Part shown: one piece after another, positions 35,044 to 43,523 of the stretch
Layout of the letters: every line of letters starts with the position of its first letter
How positions within the stretch are numbered: the stretch's first letter is position 1
Assembly: GCF_024599655.1 (NCBI RefSeq)
Contig: NZ_CP102247.1
Coordinates: 3,596,001 to 3,660,000, forward strand
Reading direction: 5' to 3'
Origin: Enterobacter asburiae
GTDB lineage: Bacteria; Pseudomonadota; Gammaproteobacteria; Enterobacterales; Enterobacteriaceae
Length of the DNA: 64,000 bases
Translations under genes and position numbers: made by a program
Notes under the pieces: generated by a model
What the model saw: the letters and a program-made list of their open reading frames with translations, nothing else
The model's database searches: none
Told to the model about the DNA's origin: nothing

Positions 35044-36204
35044 TCAGAGCGTGTTGAGACGCTCTGCCGCCGCCAGCAGCGTCGATTCCTGCTTCGCAAA
35101 GCAAAGACGGATCAGCCTGTGCGGGAAGGGATCGGCACAGAACACCGACAGCGGAATGGCGGCCACGCCCACCTCTTTCGTGAGCCACTGGCAAAAGCTG
35201 ACGTCGTCGAGATCGGAAATTGCGCTGTAGTCGGCCAGCAGGAAGTAGGTCCCTTCACAGGGTAAAATCTCCAGACGGCTTTTGCTCAGCGCATTCACAA
35301 ACAGATCCCGGCGTTTTCGATAGAAGTCCGGCAGCTCGCGGTAGTGCTCCGGCTCGGCGCGCAGCATATCCGCCAGCGCCAGCTGGGCGGGTGTGTTCAC
35401 CGCAAAGGTCAGATACTGGTGCACTTTACGCAGCTCGGCGCTGATGGCGGCCGGTGCCACGCAGTATCCCACTTTCCAGCCGGTCATATGGTAGGTCTTG
35501 CCGAATGACGAGACGGCAATAGCGCGCTCGCGAAGCAGCGGATGGGCCAGCACGCTGGCGTGTCCCTCTTCGGCAAAGCAGATGTGCTCGTAGACTTCAT
35601 CGCTCAGCACGTAAATTTCACGTTCGGCAATCGCCTGCCACAGCGCGGCGAAATCGGCTTTCTGCCACACCGTCGCTGACGGATTGTGCGGCGTATTCAG
35701 GATCACCAACCGGGTTTTGTCGCTCAGCAGTGCAGCAAACGCCTGCCAGTCAGGACGGAAATGCGGCGGCTGTAATGCCACGCGTTTCACCACGCCGCCG
35801 GAGAGTTCAACCGCAGGCGCATAGCTGTCGTAGCTCGGGTCAAAGCAGATAACTTCATCGCCCGCGCGAACCAGCGCGGTAATCGCCGCATACAGCGCTT
35901 CGGTCGCCCCTGCCGTCACCGTGATCTCGCTGTTCGCATCTGGCTTATGGCCATACAGCTCCGCCGTTTTATCCGCAATGGCTTCACGCAGCGCCTGCAC
36001 GCCCGTCATCGGCGCATACTGATTCGCCCCCTGCGCCACGTGGTACGCCAGACGCTCCTGCAGATAGGTCGGGCCGTCGAAATCCGGGAATCCCTGCGAA
36101 AGGTTAATGGCGTTGTGCTGCTGCGCCAGGGCGCTCATCTGCGTAAAGATGGTGGTCCCGAGATTGGGAAGCTTACTCTGCGGAATCAATGCGTTATTGC
36201 TCAT
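35044..36204 (-). CDS. mtnE: Methionine (2-oxo-4-methylthiobutanoate) aminotransferase
   Basis: This 386-residue class I/II PLP aminotransferase is orthologous to E. coli YbdL. The PLP lysine lies in SSFGKTYHMTGWK, with the family NTPHNPSA and DEVYEH motifs before it. It transaminates the last methionine-salvage intermediate to methionine. It is divergent from mtnB, with MetJ boxes between the two starts. Confidence 0.93.
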   Translation of the reverse strand: MSNNALIPQSKLPNLGTTIFTQMSALAQQHNAINLSQGFPDFDGPTYLQERLAYHVAQGANQYAPMTGVQALREAIADKTAELYGHKPDANSEITVTAGATEALYAAITALVRAGDEVICFDPSYDSYAPAVELSGGVVKRVALQPPHFRPDWQAFAALLSDKTRLVILNTPHNPSATVWQKADFAALWQAIAEREIYVLSDEVYEHICFAEEGHASVLAHPLLRERAIAVSSFGKTYHMTGWKVGYCVAPAAISAELRKVHQYLTFAVNTPAQLALADMLRAEPEHYRELPDFYRKRRDLFVNALSKSRLEILPCEGTYFLLADYSAISDLDDVSFCQWLTKEVGVAAIPLSVFCADPFPHRLIRLCFAKQESTLLAAAERLNTL

Positions 36205-36271
36205 TGTGTCGTGCCTGCTTGTAATACTTATGTTGCTGCCACTATAACACGATGTTAGTCTTTGGCAATCA

Positions 36272-36287
36272 AGACGCTTAGACGTCT
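36272..36287. promoter_or_regulatory. Tandem MetJ boxes between mtnE and mtnB
   Basis: AGACGCTT followed directly by AGACGTCT. The second is a perfect 8/8 met box, the first matches 6/8. The position in a 122-base divergent promoter fits MetJ-SAM repression of both mtnE and mtnBCD. Confidence 0.8.
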
Positions 36288-36326
36288 ATACCATATGAAT
36301 ATTCCTGGCCGCGAGGGTAAAAGGAA

Positions 36327-36941
36327 ATGACAGACAACCTGCAACTCACACATCTTGTCGACGCCTGCCGCTGGATTGGCGCCAAAGGCTGGGCACCCGC
36401 CACCGGCGGCAACATGTCGGTGCGTCAGGACGAACGCCTGTGCTGGCTCAGCGAATCCGGCAAAGACAAAGGCAGCCTGACGACGGAGGATTTTCTGCAG
36501 GTGGAGATTGCCACCAACCGCGCGCCCTCTGGCCGCAGGCCGTCGGCAGAGACCGGATTGCACACCCTCATCTATCGTCTGTTCCCGGAAGCCAACGCCG
36601 TCCTGCACGTGCATACCGTCAACGCCACGGTGCTGTCGCGTCTGGTGAAAGAAGCCGAACTCAACATCAGCGGCTTTGAAATGCAAAAATCCCTCACCGG
36701 GCAGACCACGCATCTGGATACGGTGGCTATCCCGGTCTTTGATAACGACCAGGACATCAACGCCCTCGCCTCCCGAATCGCCCATTACGCGCAGGAACGC
36801 CCGCTTAATTATGGTTTTCTTCTTCGCGGTCATGGCTTAACCTGCTGGGGACGCGATGTGGCCGAGGCCCGCCGTCATCTGGAAGGATTAGAATTCTTAT
36901 TTGAATGCGAAATGCGTTTACGACAACTGGAGAGAGTATGA
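36327..36941 (+). CDS. mtnB: Methylthioribulose-1-phosphate dehydratase
   Basis: MtnB dehydrates methylthioribulose 1-phosphate in methionine salvage. The 204-residue class II aldolase-like enzyme has zinc ligands in HVHTVNATV and a third histidine in RGHGLTCWG, plus the conserved GGNMSVR segment. It overlaps mtnC by four bases (ATGA). Confidence 0.94.
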   Translation: MTDNLQLTHLVDACRWIGAKGWAPATGGNMSVRQDERLCWLSESGKDKGSLTTEDFLQVEIATNRAPSGRRPSAETGLHTLIYRLFPEANAVLHVHTVNATVLSRLVKEAELNISGFEMQKSLTGQTTHLDTVAIPVFDNDQDINALASRIAHYAQERPLNYGFLLRGHGLTCWGRDVAEARRHLEGLEFLFECEMRLRQLERV

Positions 36942-37627
36942 TTCGCGCGATTGTGACGGATATTGAAGGCACCACCAGCGATATCCGTTTTGTCCATGAT
37001 GTTTTGTTCCCCTACGCGCGTGAGCGGCTGGCGGCCTTCGTGACCGCGCAGCAGTACGCCGAGCCGGTCAAATCCATTCTGGACAACCTGCGTGATGAAA
37101 TCGGCCACCCGCACGCCAGCGTCAGCGAGCTTATCGACGCCCTGTTTGCCTTTATGGATGAAGACCGCAAATCAACCGCGCTCAAAGCCCTGCAGGGAAT
37201 CATCTGGCATGACGGCTACGTGAACGGCGACTTTACCGGCCACCTCTACCCGGACGTACTGCCTGCGCTGGAAAAGTGGAAAGCACAAGGGATTGATCTC
37301 TATGTTTATTCCTCAGGCTCCGTCTCCGCGCAGAAACTGTTATTTGGCTACAGCGATGAAGGTGATATTACTCATCTGTTCAGCGGCTATTTTGATACCC
37401 ACATCGGCGCCAAGCGCGAGGTGCAGTCTTATCAAAACATTGCGACGCAAACGGGCATCGCCCCGTCGCAGATCCTGTTCCTGTCCGATATTCATCAGGA
37501 GCTGGACGCGGCTGAACAGGCAGGTTTTCGCACCCTGCAGCTGATTCGCGGCGATGATGACGGCGCAAGCCACCACCATCAGGTCCACCAGTTTGACGAG
37601 ATTAATCCGGAGCAGATCCCTTCATGA
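36938..37627 (+). CDS. mtnC: Enolase-phosphatase E1
   Basis: MtnC enolises and dephosphorylates the diketone phosphate to acireductone. The 229-residue HAD-family protein shows the E1-type catalytic start TDIEGTTSD, motif II in YVYSSGSV and motif III/IV in FLSDIHQELDAA. The start at 36938 overlaps the mtnB stop; the ORF is open further upstream. It overlaps mtnD by four bases. Confidence 0.94.
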   Translation: MIRAIVTDIEGTTSDIRFVHDVLFPYARERLAAFVTAQQYAEPVKSILDNLRDEIGHPHASVSELIDALFAFMDEDRKSTALKALQGIIWHDGYVNGDFTGHLYPDVLPALEKWKAQGIDLYVYSSGSVSAQKLLFGYSDEGDITHLFSGYFDTHIGAKREVQSYQNIATQTGIAPSQILFLSDIHQELDAAEQAGFRTLQLIRGDDDGASHHHQVHQFDEINPEQIPS

Positions 37628-38166
37628 GCGCATTGACCATTTATTCCGATAAAGACGCCAGTCAACACCAGTGGCACAGCACCGACGCCGCCGAGATCGC
37701 CCAGCAGCTCAACGCTAAAGGCGTGCGTTTTGAACGCTGGGCTGCGGATCGCGATTTAGGACACGATCCCGCGCCCGAAGCCGTGATCGAGGCGTATCAG
37801 CATGCCATCGACAGGCTGGTGGCGGAGAAAGGCTATCAGAGCTGGGACGTGATCAGCCTGCGCGCCGACAACCCGCAGAAAGAGGCGCTGCGCGCGAAGT
37901 TCCTGAACGAACACACCCACGGCGAAGACGAAGTGCGCTTCTTCGTAGAAGGCGCAGGGCTGTTTTGCCTGCACATTGGCGATGAGGTGTATCAGGTGCT
38001 GTGTGAGAAAAACGACCTGATTTCCGTGCCCGCGGGCACGCCGCACTGGTTTGATATGGGCTCAGAGCCGAACTTTACGGCGATCCGTATTTTCGATAAC
38101 CCGGAAGGCTGGGTGGCCCAGTTTACGGGCGATGCAATCGCGGATGCGTATCCACGGTTAGCATAA
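37624..38166 (+). CDS. mtnD: Acireductone dioxygenase
   Basis: MtnD oxidises acireductone to 2-oxo-4-methylthiobutanoate and formate with Fe, or to methylthiopropionate, CO and formate with Ni. In the 180-residue cupin the metal ligands are visible: His97, His99 and Glu103 in EHTHGEDE and His141 in GTPHW. It ends the mtnBCD operon and is followed by a palindromic repeat. Confidence 0.95.
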   Translation: MSALTIYSDKDASQHQWHSTDAAEIAQQLNAKGVRFERWAADRDLGHDPAPEAVIEAYQHAIDRLVAEKGYQSWDVISLRADNPQKEALRAKFLNEHTHGEDEVRFFVEGAGLFCLHIGDEVYQVLCEKNDLISVPAGTPHWFDMGSEPNFTAIRIFDNPEGWVAQFTGDAIADAYPRLA

Positions 38167-38173
38167 TCTTTTC

Positions 38174-38211
38174 TCCCTCTCCCTGTGGGAGAGGGCCGGG
38201 GTGAGGGCATC
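38174..38211. repeat. GC-rich palindromic repeat, copy 2 (mtnD/SRPBCC convergent junction)
   Basis: CCCTCTCCC, TGT, GGGAGAGGG, then CCGGGGTGAGGGCATCA. It is nearly identical to the copy at 41068-41106 and inverted relative to the copy at 4521-4556. Confidence 0.85.
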
Positions 38212-38219
38212 AGCGCGCA

Positions 38220-38690
38220 CTACGCGTTAAGCCCTTTTGCATACCCCACCAGCTGATCCAGCACAATCCCCCACCCTTCGTGGAAGCCCATCTGTTCATG
38301 CTGCTCGCGGATTTCCTTCGTCGGATGGCGCGCAATCGCCGTGTAGCGGGTTTTGCCCTCGCCCACATCCTCCAGCAGCAGGATCGCCGTCATAAACGGT
38401 TTCTCCGCAGGTTTCCAGTCCTCCCCGTAACCGTCGGTAAAGACCAGCTTTTTACCGGGATCGATTTCAAGAAATACGCCCCGGTTATCCATTCGCTGCC
38501 CGTCCACCTCGAACACGGTGTTGAACCGCCCGCCCACGCGCAGGTCGAGGTCGCATTCGGTCACCTTATGGGGAGCAGGAATGAAGAAGTTTTTGATGTG
38601 CTCCGGCGTAGTCCAGCAGAGCCACAGCAGGTCGCGCGGTGCGTCCACCACGCGCTCCAGTTTTAAGTCTGTTTCAGGATCGAGCGTCAC
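38220..38690 (-). CDS. SRPBCC/AHSA1-like domain protein
   Basis: This 156-residue protein has the START-like fold of AHSA1-related proteins: VVDAPRDLLWLCWTTPEHIKNF at the start, VGGRF and GVFLEIDPGKKLVFT in the middle, and a C-terminal helix with GWGIVLDQL. Such proteins bind hydrophobic ligands or work as small hydrolase or cyclase folds; nothing shows a substrate. It lies 42 bases downstream of mtnA on the same strand, so it is probably co-transcribed with it. Confidence 0.8.
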   Translation of the reverse strand: MTLDPETDLKLERVVDAPRDLLWLCWTTPEHIKNFFIPAPHKVTECDLDLRVGGRFNTVFEVDGQRMDNRGVFLEIDPGKKLVFTDGYGEDWKPAEKPFMTAILLLEDVGEGKTRYTAIARHPTKEIREQHEQMGFHEGWGIVLDQLVGYAKGLNA

Positions 38691-38732
38691 GATATTGTCC
38701 TCTCAAGGGAACCCCTTAAAGGATAGCCGGAC

Positions 38733-39749
38733 TCAGGCGAATTTCCCGTTTGCCACCGCTTCCGGCGTGACCACGCCCGTGTCCAGCACCCAGCCGCTAA
38801 TCAGCGAGGCTGGCGTAACGTCAAACGCCGGGTTATAGACCTGCGCGTTTTCCGGTGCCCACTGCACCGCGCCAAAGCTTCCGGCCACGCCCGTCACCTC
38901 GCTGGCGGCACGCTGCTCAATGGGGATAGCGTCACCGTTCGGGCAGTCCGGGTCGAGGGTCGTTTGCGGCGCGGCAACGTAGAACGGAATGCCGTGGAAT
39001 TTCGCCAGCACCGCCAGAGAATAGGTGCCGATCTTGTTCGCCACGTCGCCGTTGGCGGCAATGCGGTCTGCGCCCACCCACACGGCGTCCACTTCCCCTT
39101 TCGCCATCAGGCTGGCGGCCATGGAGTCGGTAATCAGCTTGTACGGCACGCCCAGCTCGCCAAGCTCCCACGCGGTCAGTCTACCGCCCTGCAGCAGCGG
39201 ACGGGTTTCATCCACCCAGACGCAGCTGACGTTGCCGTCCTGATGCGCGCGGGCAATCACGCCCAATGCGGTGCCAACGCCCGCCGTTGCCAGCCCGCCG
39301 GTGTTGCAGTGGGTAAGCAGACGGCTGCCGGGCTTAACCAGCGCGCTGCCGGCTCTCGCAATCGCGTCGCAAAGCCGTTTGTCTTCGTCAATCAGCCGCA
39401 GCGCTTCGGCCACCAGCGCCGGAACATAATCTTCCTGCCACAGCGCAATCTTCATGCGGTCGAGATTGTTCATCAGGTTCACCGCCGTCGGGCGGGATGC
39501 GCGCAGGGTTTCCAGCGCCGCCGCCAGCTCGTCGCGGCTTTTGCCGTTTTCCGCCAGCAGCGCCAGCAGCAGGCTTGCAGAGAGACCAATCAGCGGCGCG
39601 CCGCGCACCCGCAGGGCATGAATGTGCCCAACCAGCGCCTCGACCGTCGAGGCATCCAGCCAGCGTTTCTCCTGCGGAAGCGCCTGCTGGTCGAGAATAA
39701 AGAGCTGATTATCCGCCACCCGCAGGCTGGTCGTCTGTAATGTCTGCAT
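38733..39749 (-). CDS. mtnA: Methylthioribose-1-phosphate isomerase
   Basis: MtnA converts methylthioribose 1-phosphate to methylthioribulose 1-phosphate. The 338 residues resemble eIF2B-like isomerases, with the catalytic cysteine in HCNTGGLAT and the catalytic aspartate in GADRIAANGDVANKIGTY. It is divergent from mtnK, with three met boxes between them. Confidence 0.95.
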   Translation of the reverse strand: MQTLQTTSLRVADNQLFILDQQALPQEKRWLDASTVEALVGHIHALRVRGAPLIGLSASLLLALLAENGKSRDELAAALETLRASRPTAVNLMNNLDRMKIALWQEDYVPALVAEALRLIDEDKRLCDAIARAGSALVKPGSRLLTHCNTGGLATAGVGTALGVIARAHQDGNVSCVWVDETRPLLQGGRLTAWELGELGVPYKLITDSMAASLMAKGEVDAVWVGADRIAANGDVANKIGTYSLAVLAKFHGIPFYVAAPQTTLDPDCPNGDAIPIEQRAASEVTGVAGSFGAVQWAPENAQVYNPAFDVTPASLISGWVLDTGVVTPEAVANGKFA

Positions 39750-39801
39750 GTCGTTAATTCCCTGTTGCGTTGTTGTAGCACATTGTGTCAGGATGAAATC
39801 C

Positions 39802-39825
39802 AGATGTATAGACGTCTACATGTCT
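39802..39825. promoter_or_regulatory. Three tandem MetJ boxes between mtnA and mtnK
   Basis: AGATGTAT, AGACGTCT, ACATGTCT are contiguous 8-mers matching the met box at 6, 8 and 6 of 8 positions. They sit about 53-76 bases before mtnA and 28-51 bases before mtnK, fitting repression of both. Confidence 0.85.
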
Positions 39826-39852
39826 TTATTAGCAAACCGTGAGGAACAGGCC

Positions 39853-41052
39853 ATGTCGCAATACCGTACCTTTACCGCTCAGGACGCCGTGGAGTATGCC
39901 AGGCAGTTTGGCGGCCTTGATGACCCATCATCGCTGGTGGAGGCGCAGGAGGTAGGCGACGGCAACCTCAATCTGGTATTTAAAATTTTCGACAGCGCTG
40001 GCGTGAGCCGCATCATCGTCAAGCAGGCGCTGCCCTACGTGCGCTGCGTCGGCGAGTCCTGGCCGCTGACGCTGGACCGCGCCCGTCTTGAGGCGCAAAC
40101 GCTGGTCGAGCACTACCGGCACAGCCCGCAGCACACCGTGAAAATCCACCACTTCGACCCGGAACTGGCGGTAATGGTGATGGAAGATCTCTCCAGCCAT
40201 CGCATCTGGCGCGGCGAGCTGATCAACAACATTTACTACCCGCAGGCGGCGCAGCAGCTGGGCGAATACCTCGCGCACGCGCTGTTCCACACCAGCGATT
40301 TCTACCTGCACCCGCACGAGAAAAAAGCGCAGGTGGCGAAATTCATCAACCCGGAGATGTGCGAGATCACTGAAGATCTGTTCTTCAACGATCCGTATCA
40401 GATCCACGAGCGCAACAGCTACCCGACCGAGCTGGAAAATGACGTAGCGGCCCTGCGCGACGACGCCCAGCTAAAAATTGCCGTAGCCTCTCTGAAGCAC
40501 CGTTTCTTTTCTCAGGCTGAAGCCCTGCTGCACGGCGATATCCACAGCGGGTCGATTTTTGTAGCCGACGGCAGCCTGAAGGCCATCGACGCCGAGTTCG
40601 GCTATTTCGGGCCGATTGGCTTTGACGTCGGCACCGCCATCGGTAACCTGCTGCTGAACTTCTGCGGCCTGCCGGGGCACCTTGGCATTCGCGATGCCGC
40701 CGCCGCACGCGAGCAGCGCCTGACCGATATTCAAGAGCTGTGGAACACCTTCGCAGAACGCTTCCAGGCGCTGGCTAACGAGAAAACGCGCGACGCCGCG
40801 CTCGGCGCACCGGGCTATGCCTCGGCGTTCCTGAAAAAGGTCTGGCATGACGCCATCGGGTTCTGCGGCACCGAGCTCATTCGCCGCAGCGTCGGGCTTT
40901 CCCACGTCGCGGATATTGACACCATCAAGGATGAAGCCATGCGCCACGAATGTCTGCGCCACGCGATAACGCTCGGTAAAGCGCTGATTGTCATTGCCGA
41001 CCGCATCGACAGCGCGGAAGAGCTGGTGGCACGAGTGCGGCAGTACAGCTGA
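39853..41052 (+). CDS. mtnK: Methylthioribose kinase
   Basis: MtnK phosphorylates methylthioribose at C1, the entry step of salvage after MTA nucleosidase. The 399 residues carry a choline-kinase-like fold with the catalytic loop LLHGDIHSGSIF and the metal-binding DAEFGYFGPIGFD. The start at 39853 follows GAGGAAC and matches Klebsiella MtnK; the open frame extends 105 bases upstream across the met boxes, which argues against a longer start. Confidence 0.95.
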   Translation: MSQYRTFTAQDAVEYARQFGGLDDPSSLVEAQEVGDGNLNLVFKIFDSAGVSRIIVKQALPYVRCVGESWPLTLDRARLEAQTLVEHYRHSPQHTVKIHHFDPELAVMVMEDLSSHRIWRGELINNIYYPQAAQQLGEYLAHALFHTSDFYLHPHEKKAQVAKFINPEMCEITEDLFFNDPYQIHERNSYPTELENDVAALRDDAQLKIAVASLKHRFFSQAEALLHGDIHSGSIFVADGSLKAIDAEFGYFGPIGFDVGTAIGNLLLNFCGLPGHLGIRDAAAAREQRLTDIQELWNTFAERFQALANEKTRDAALGAPGYASAFLKKVWHDAIGFCGTELIRRSVGLSHVADIDTIKDEAMRHECLRHAITLGKALIVIADRIDSAEELVARVRQYS

Positions 41053-41067
41053 TTGCATTTGGTTTTC

Positions 41068-41106
41068 TCCCTCTCCCTGTGGGAGAGGGCCGGGGTGAGG
41101 GCATCA
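41068..41106. repeat. GC-rich palindromic repeat, copy 3 (mtnK/LVIVD convergent junction)
   Basis: The stem CCCTCTCCC/GGGAGAGGG is followed by CCGGGGTGAGGGCATCA. It matches copy 2 almost base for base and lies between two convergent stops. Confidence 0.85.
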
Positions 41107-41114
41107 AACCGCAC

Positions 41115-42356
41115 TTACCCCAAATACTCAATCACCGACATCCCGCCGTTATAATCCGTGCTGTAAATAATCCCCTGCGCATCGACAAACACGTCGCACG
41201 ACTGGATCACCTGCGGACGATTTGGCCGCGTGTCCATCATTCTCTCCGGCGCGGCGGGCACCAGCGCGCCGGTTTCCACCGGTCGATACGGATTGGAAAT
41301 GTCGTACGCGCGCACGCCCGCGTTCTGATACGTCGCAAAAATCAGCGTCGAGCTGACGAAGCTCCCCGGCCGGTTCTCGTGCAGGTTGTGCGGGCCGAAG
41401 TGCGCCCCTTTCGCCACGTAGTCGGTTTCATCCGGCTGCGGGAAGGTCGAGATGCTGACCGGGTTCGACGGCTCGCGGATATCAAACAGCCAGATCAGCT
41501 TTTCGCCGTCCTGCTGGTTATCCAGCACCGCTTCGTCCAGCACCACCAGCAAATCGCGGTCCGGCAGCGGCAGCGCAGTGTGCGTCCCGCCGCCAAACGG
41601 CGGGCTCCAGTTGCGGTGACTAATCAGCTTCGGCCGGGTGCGGTCCTTCACGTCCAGCAGCGTCAGGCCGCCGTCGCGCCAGCTGCCGTAGGCGGTGTCG
41701 CCCGCGATAATCGCGTGGTGCAGCGCGTAGCGTTTGCCTTCCGGCCAGTTCGGCTTCTCCCCTTCGGCCTGGTTCATCCCCGGCAGCCACCAGCGCCCCG
41801 CCACTTCAGGCTTACGCGGGTCCGCCAGGTCGATGGTCAGGAAGATATAGTCGGTAAAGCCGTCGATCAGCGCAGACACGTAGGCCCAGCGGCCGCCGAC
41901 GTACCAGATGCGGTGAATGCCGATGCCGCTCAGCGACAGAAATCCGATTTCGCGCGGCCTGTCCGGCGTGGAGATATCAAACACGCGCAGCCCGGCGCTC
42001 CATCCTTTGTCCTGCACGTCGCTGACGGTCTCCCCCACCTGCCGGGTGTAGTAGACCTTCTCGTCGGCAAAGCGGGCATCGGCAAACAGATCCCGGGCGT
42101 TAATCACCAGCAGCAGGTCGTCATGCGCCTGCAGGTGCACGTTCCAGGTGCCGGGCGGTGCGGGCACGAAGCCTGCCGCTTTCGGGTTCTTCGGGTCGCG
42201 CACGTCGACAATCGAAAAGCCCTGCGAAACCATATGGCCGATCCAGGCGAAACCGCGATGCACCATCAGCTGCACGCCGTCCGGACGACCGCCCTGGTCG
42301 CTATGGCCAATCAGCCGCATATTGCGGCTGTATTCGGGTTGAGGTAATGCAGACAT
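41115..42356 (-). CDS. LVIVD-repeat beta-propeller-like protein
   Basis: This 413-residue protein is built of repeated blades of the LVIVD type: GFSIVDVRDPKNP, GLRVFDISTPDRP, FLTIDLADPRKP, GLTLLDVKDRTRP, IWLFDIREPSNP, GVRAYDISNPYRP. No signal peptide is seen, so it is likely cytoplasmic. Conserved His-rich segments (HNLHENRPG, ALHHAII) could bind metal. It is the last gene of the ABC-transporter operon, 83 bases after the binding-protein gene with a REP pair in the gap. Function unknown. Confidence 0.82.
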   Translation of the reverse strand: MSALPQPEYSRNMRLIGHSDQGGRPDGVQLMVHRGFAWIGHMVSQGFSIVDVRDPKNPKAAGFVPAPPGTWNVHLQAHDDLLLVINARDLFADARFADEKVYYTRQVGETVSDVQDKGWSAGLRVFDISTPDRPREIGFLSLSGIGIHRIWYVGGRWAYVSALIDGFTDYIFLTIDLADPRKPEVAGRWWLPGMNQAEGEKPNWPEGKRYALHHAIIAGDTAYGSWRDGGLTLLDVKDRTRPKLISHRNWSPPFGGGTHTALPLPDRDLLVVLDEAVLDNQQDGEKLIWLFDIREPSNPVSISTFPQPDETDYVAKGAHFGPHNLHENRPGSFVSSTLIFATYQNAGVRAYDISNPYRPVETGALVPAAPERMMDTRPNRPQVIQSCDVFVDAQGIIYSTDYNGGMSVIEYLG

Positions 42357-42370
42357 AATGGAGTCCTTTC

Positions 42371-42439
42371 GCCGGGTGGCGGCTGCGCCTTACCCGGCCT
42401 ACAACACCGTAGGCCCGGTAAGCGAAGCGCCACCGGGCA
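42371..42439. repeat. REP/BIME pair between the binding protein and LVIVD genes
   Basis: GCCGGGTGGCGGCTGCGCCTTACCCGGCCTAC and its inverse GTAGGCCCGGTAAGCGAAGCGCCACCGGGC form a head-to-head REP pair. It probably protects the upstream message 3' end. Confidence 0.88.
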
Positions 42440-43504
42440 TTATTTTGACCTGGCTTCCAGCGTGGCAAACCACGGCGCGATAAAATCTTCCGTCTGGCCC
42501 CAGCCCGGAATGATTTTCCCCAGAGACGCCACGTTCACCGGGCCCGGCTGGGCGGTCAGCAGCGCCTGCGGAATGGCGGCCGCTTTGAAATCGTAGGTTG
42601 CAGGCGTCGCTTCCCCGGCAATCTTGTTCGCCACCAGGCGCACGTTGGTCGCGCCAATCAGCTTCGGATCCACCGCCACGCTCACCTTCCACGAACTGCC
42701 CGGTTCGCGCATCAGCTGCAGATCCTGGTTAGAGATGTCGATGCTGTAGAGCTTGATCTCGGTGCGGCCGTTCTCCTTCAGCGCCTTATACGCGCCCTGG
42801 CTGAAGGCGTCCCACGTGCCCCAGATGGCGTCGATTTTGCCTTTCGGGTATTTCGCGAGGATCGCGCCCACCTTGTTGGCGGTATCCCCCTGCACGTCAG
42901 AGGACACTGCGCCGATGGACTCCAGCTCTTTGATGTCCGGATACTGCTTTTGCAGCTCTTTATAGGCCGCCTGACGGCGCTCCATCGGCGGGAAGCCCGC
43001 GACCCACAGCTTGACGATATTGGCCTTGCCGTTGAAATCTTTCGCCAGTTGCCCGAAGGAGAGGTTCGTCAGGGAGGCATCGTCCTGCTGGGTGACGGTC
43101 ACGCCCGGGATCTCGCCGTTAACGGCGGTATCAAAAACGGCGACTTTAATACCGGCATCCACCGCTTTCTTCACCAGCGCGGTGGAGTACGGATCGCGCC
43201 CCTGAGACAGGATAATCCCGTCATATTTCTGGCTGATCGCCTGGTTCACGAAGTCCTGGAATTTGGCGTCATCCCCGTTGCTTAAAAAGGTGCTGACCTT
43301 AAAGCCGAGCTTTTTCCCTTCCTGAATTGCGCCGGCAATAAACTGCGTGGTGTTGTCGTCTGAGCCGAGGTTACGGATCACCGCGATGCGGATCGGGCCG
43401 TCATGGTTGGCAATGGCAGCCGGAAGCGGCGCGGGCGTAGCCGCGAAGCCTGGCAGAGCCGTGAGCAACCCAAGTGCTACCAAAGAGAGTGCAATCTTTT
43501 TCAT
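42440..43504 (-). CDS. Sugar-type ABC transporter, periplasmic binding protein
   Basis: This 354-residue ribose-type binding protein has a signal peptide ending GFA-A (about residue 21) and the Peripla_BP_4 pattern: IRIAVIRNLGSDDNTTQF, the hinge-region KYDGIILSQG and KVAVFDTAV. Relatives bind pentoses, hexoses or autoinducer-2. It is encoded after its permease in the same operon and lies beside mtnA/mtnK. The ligand is not known from sequence; methylthioribose is an attractive guess. Confidence 0.85.
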   Translation of the reverse strand: MKKIALSLVALGLLTALPGFAATPAPLPAAIANHDGPIRIAVIRNLGSDDNTTQFIAGAIQEGKKLGFKVSTFLSNGDDAKFQDFVNQAISQKYDGIILSQGRDPYSTALVKKAVDAGIKVAVFDTAVNGEIPGVTVTQQDDASLTNLSFGQLAKDFNGKANIVKLWVAGFPPMERRQAAYKELQKQYPDIKELESIGAVSSDVQGDTANKVGAILAKYPKGKIDAIWGTWDAFSQGAYKALKENGRTEIKLYSIDISNQDLQLMREPGSSWKVSVAVDPKLIGATNVRLVANKIAGEATPATYDFKAAAIPQALLTAQPGPVNVASLGKIIPGWGQTEDFIAPWFATLEARSK

Positions 43505-43523
43505 TTTTTATCCCGTTGTGTTG

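Noticed and set aside
41079..42347. 422-codon open frame antisense to the LVIVD gene
   Set aside because: The minus-strand frame has clear repeat blades; this one is a low-complexity shadow.
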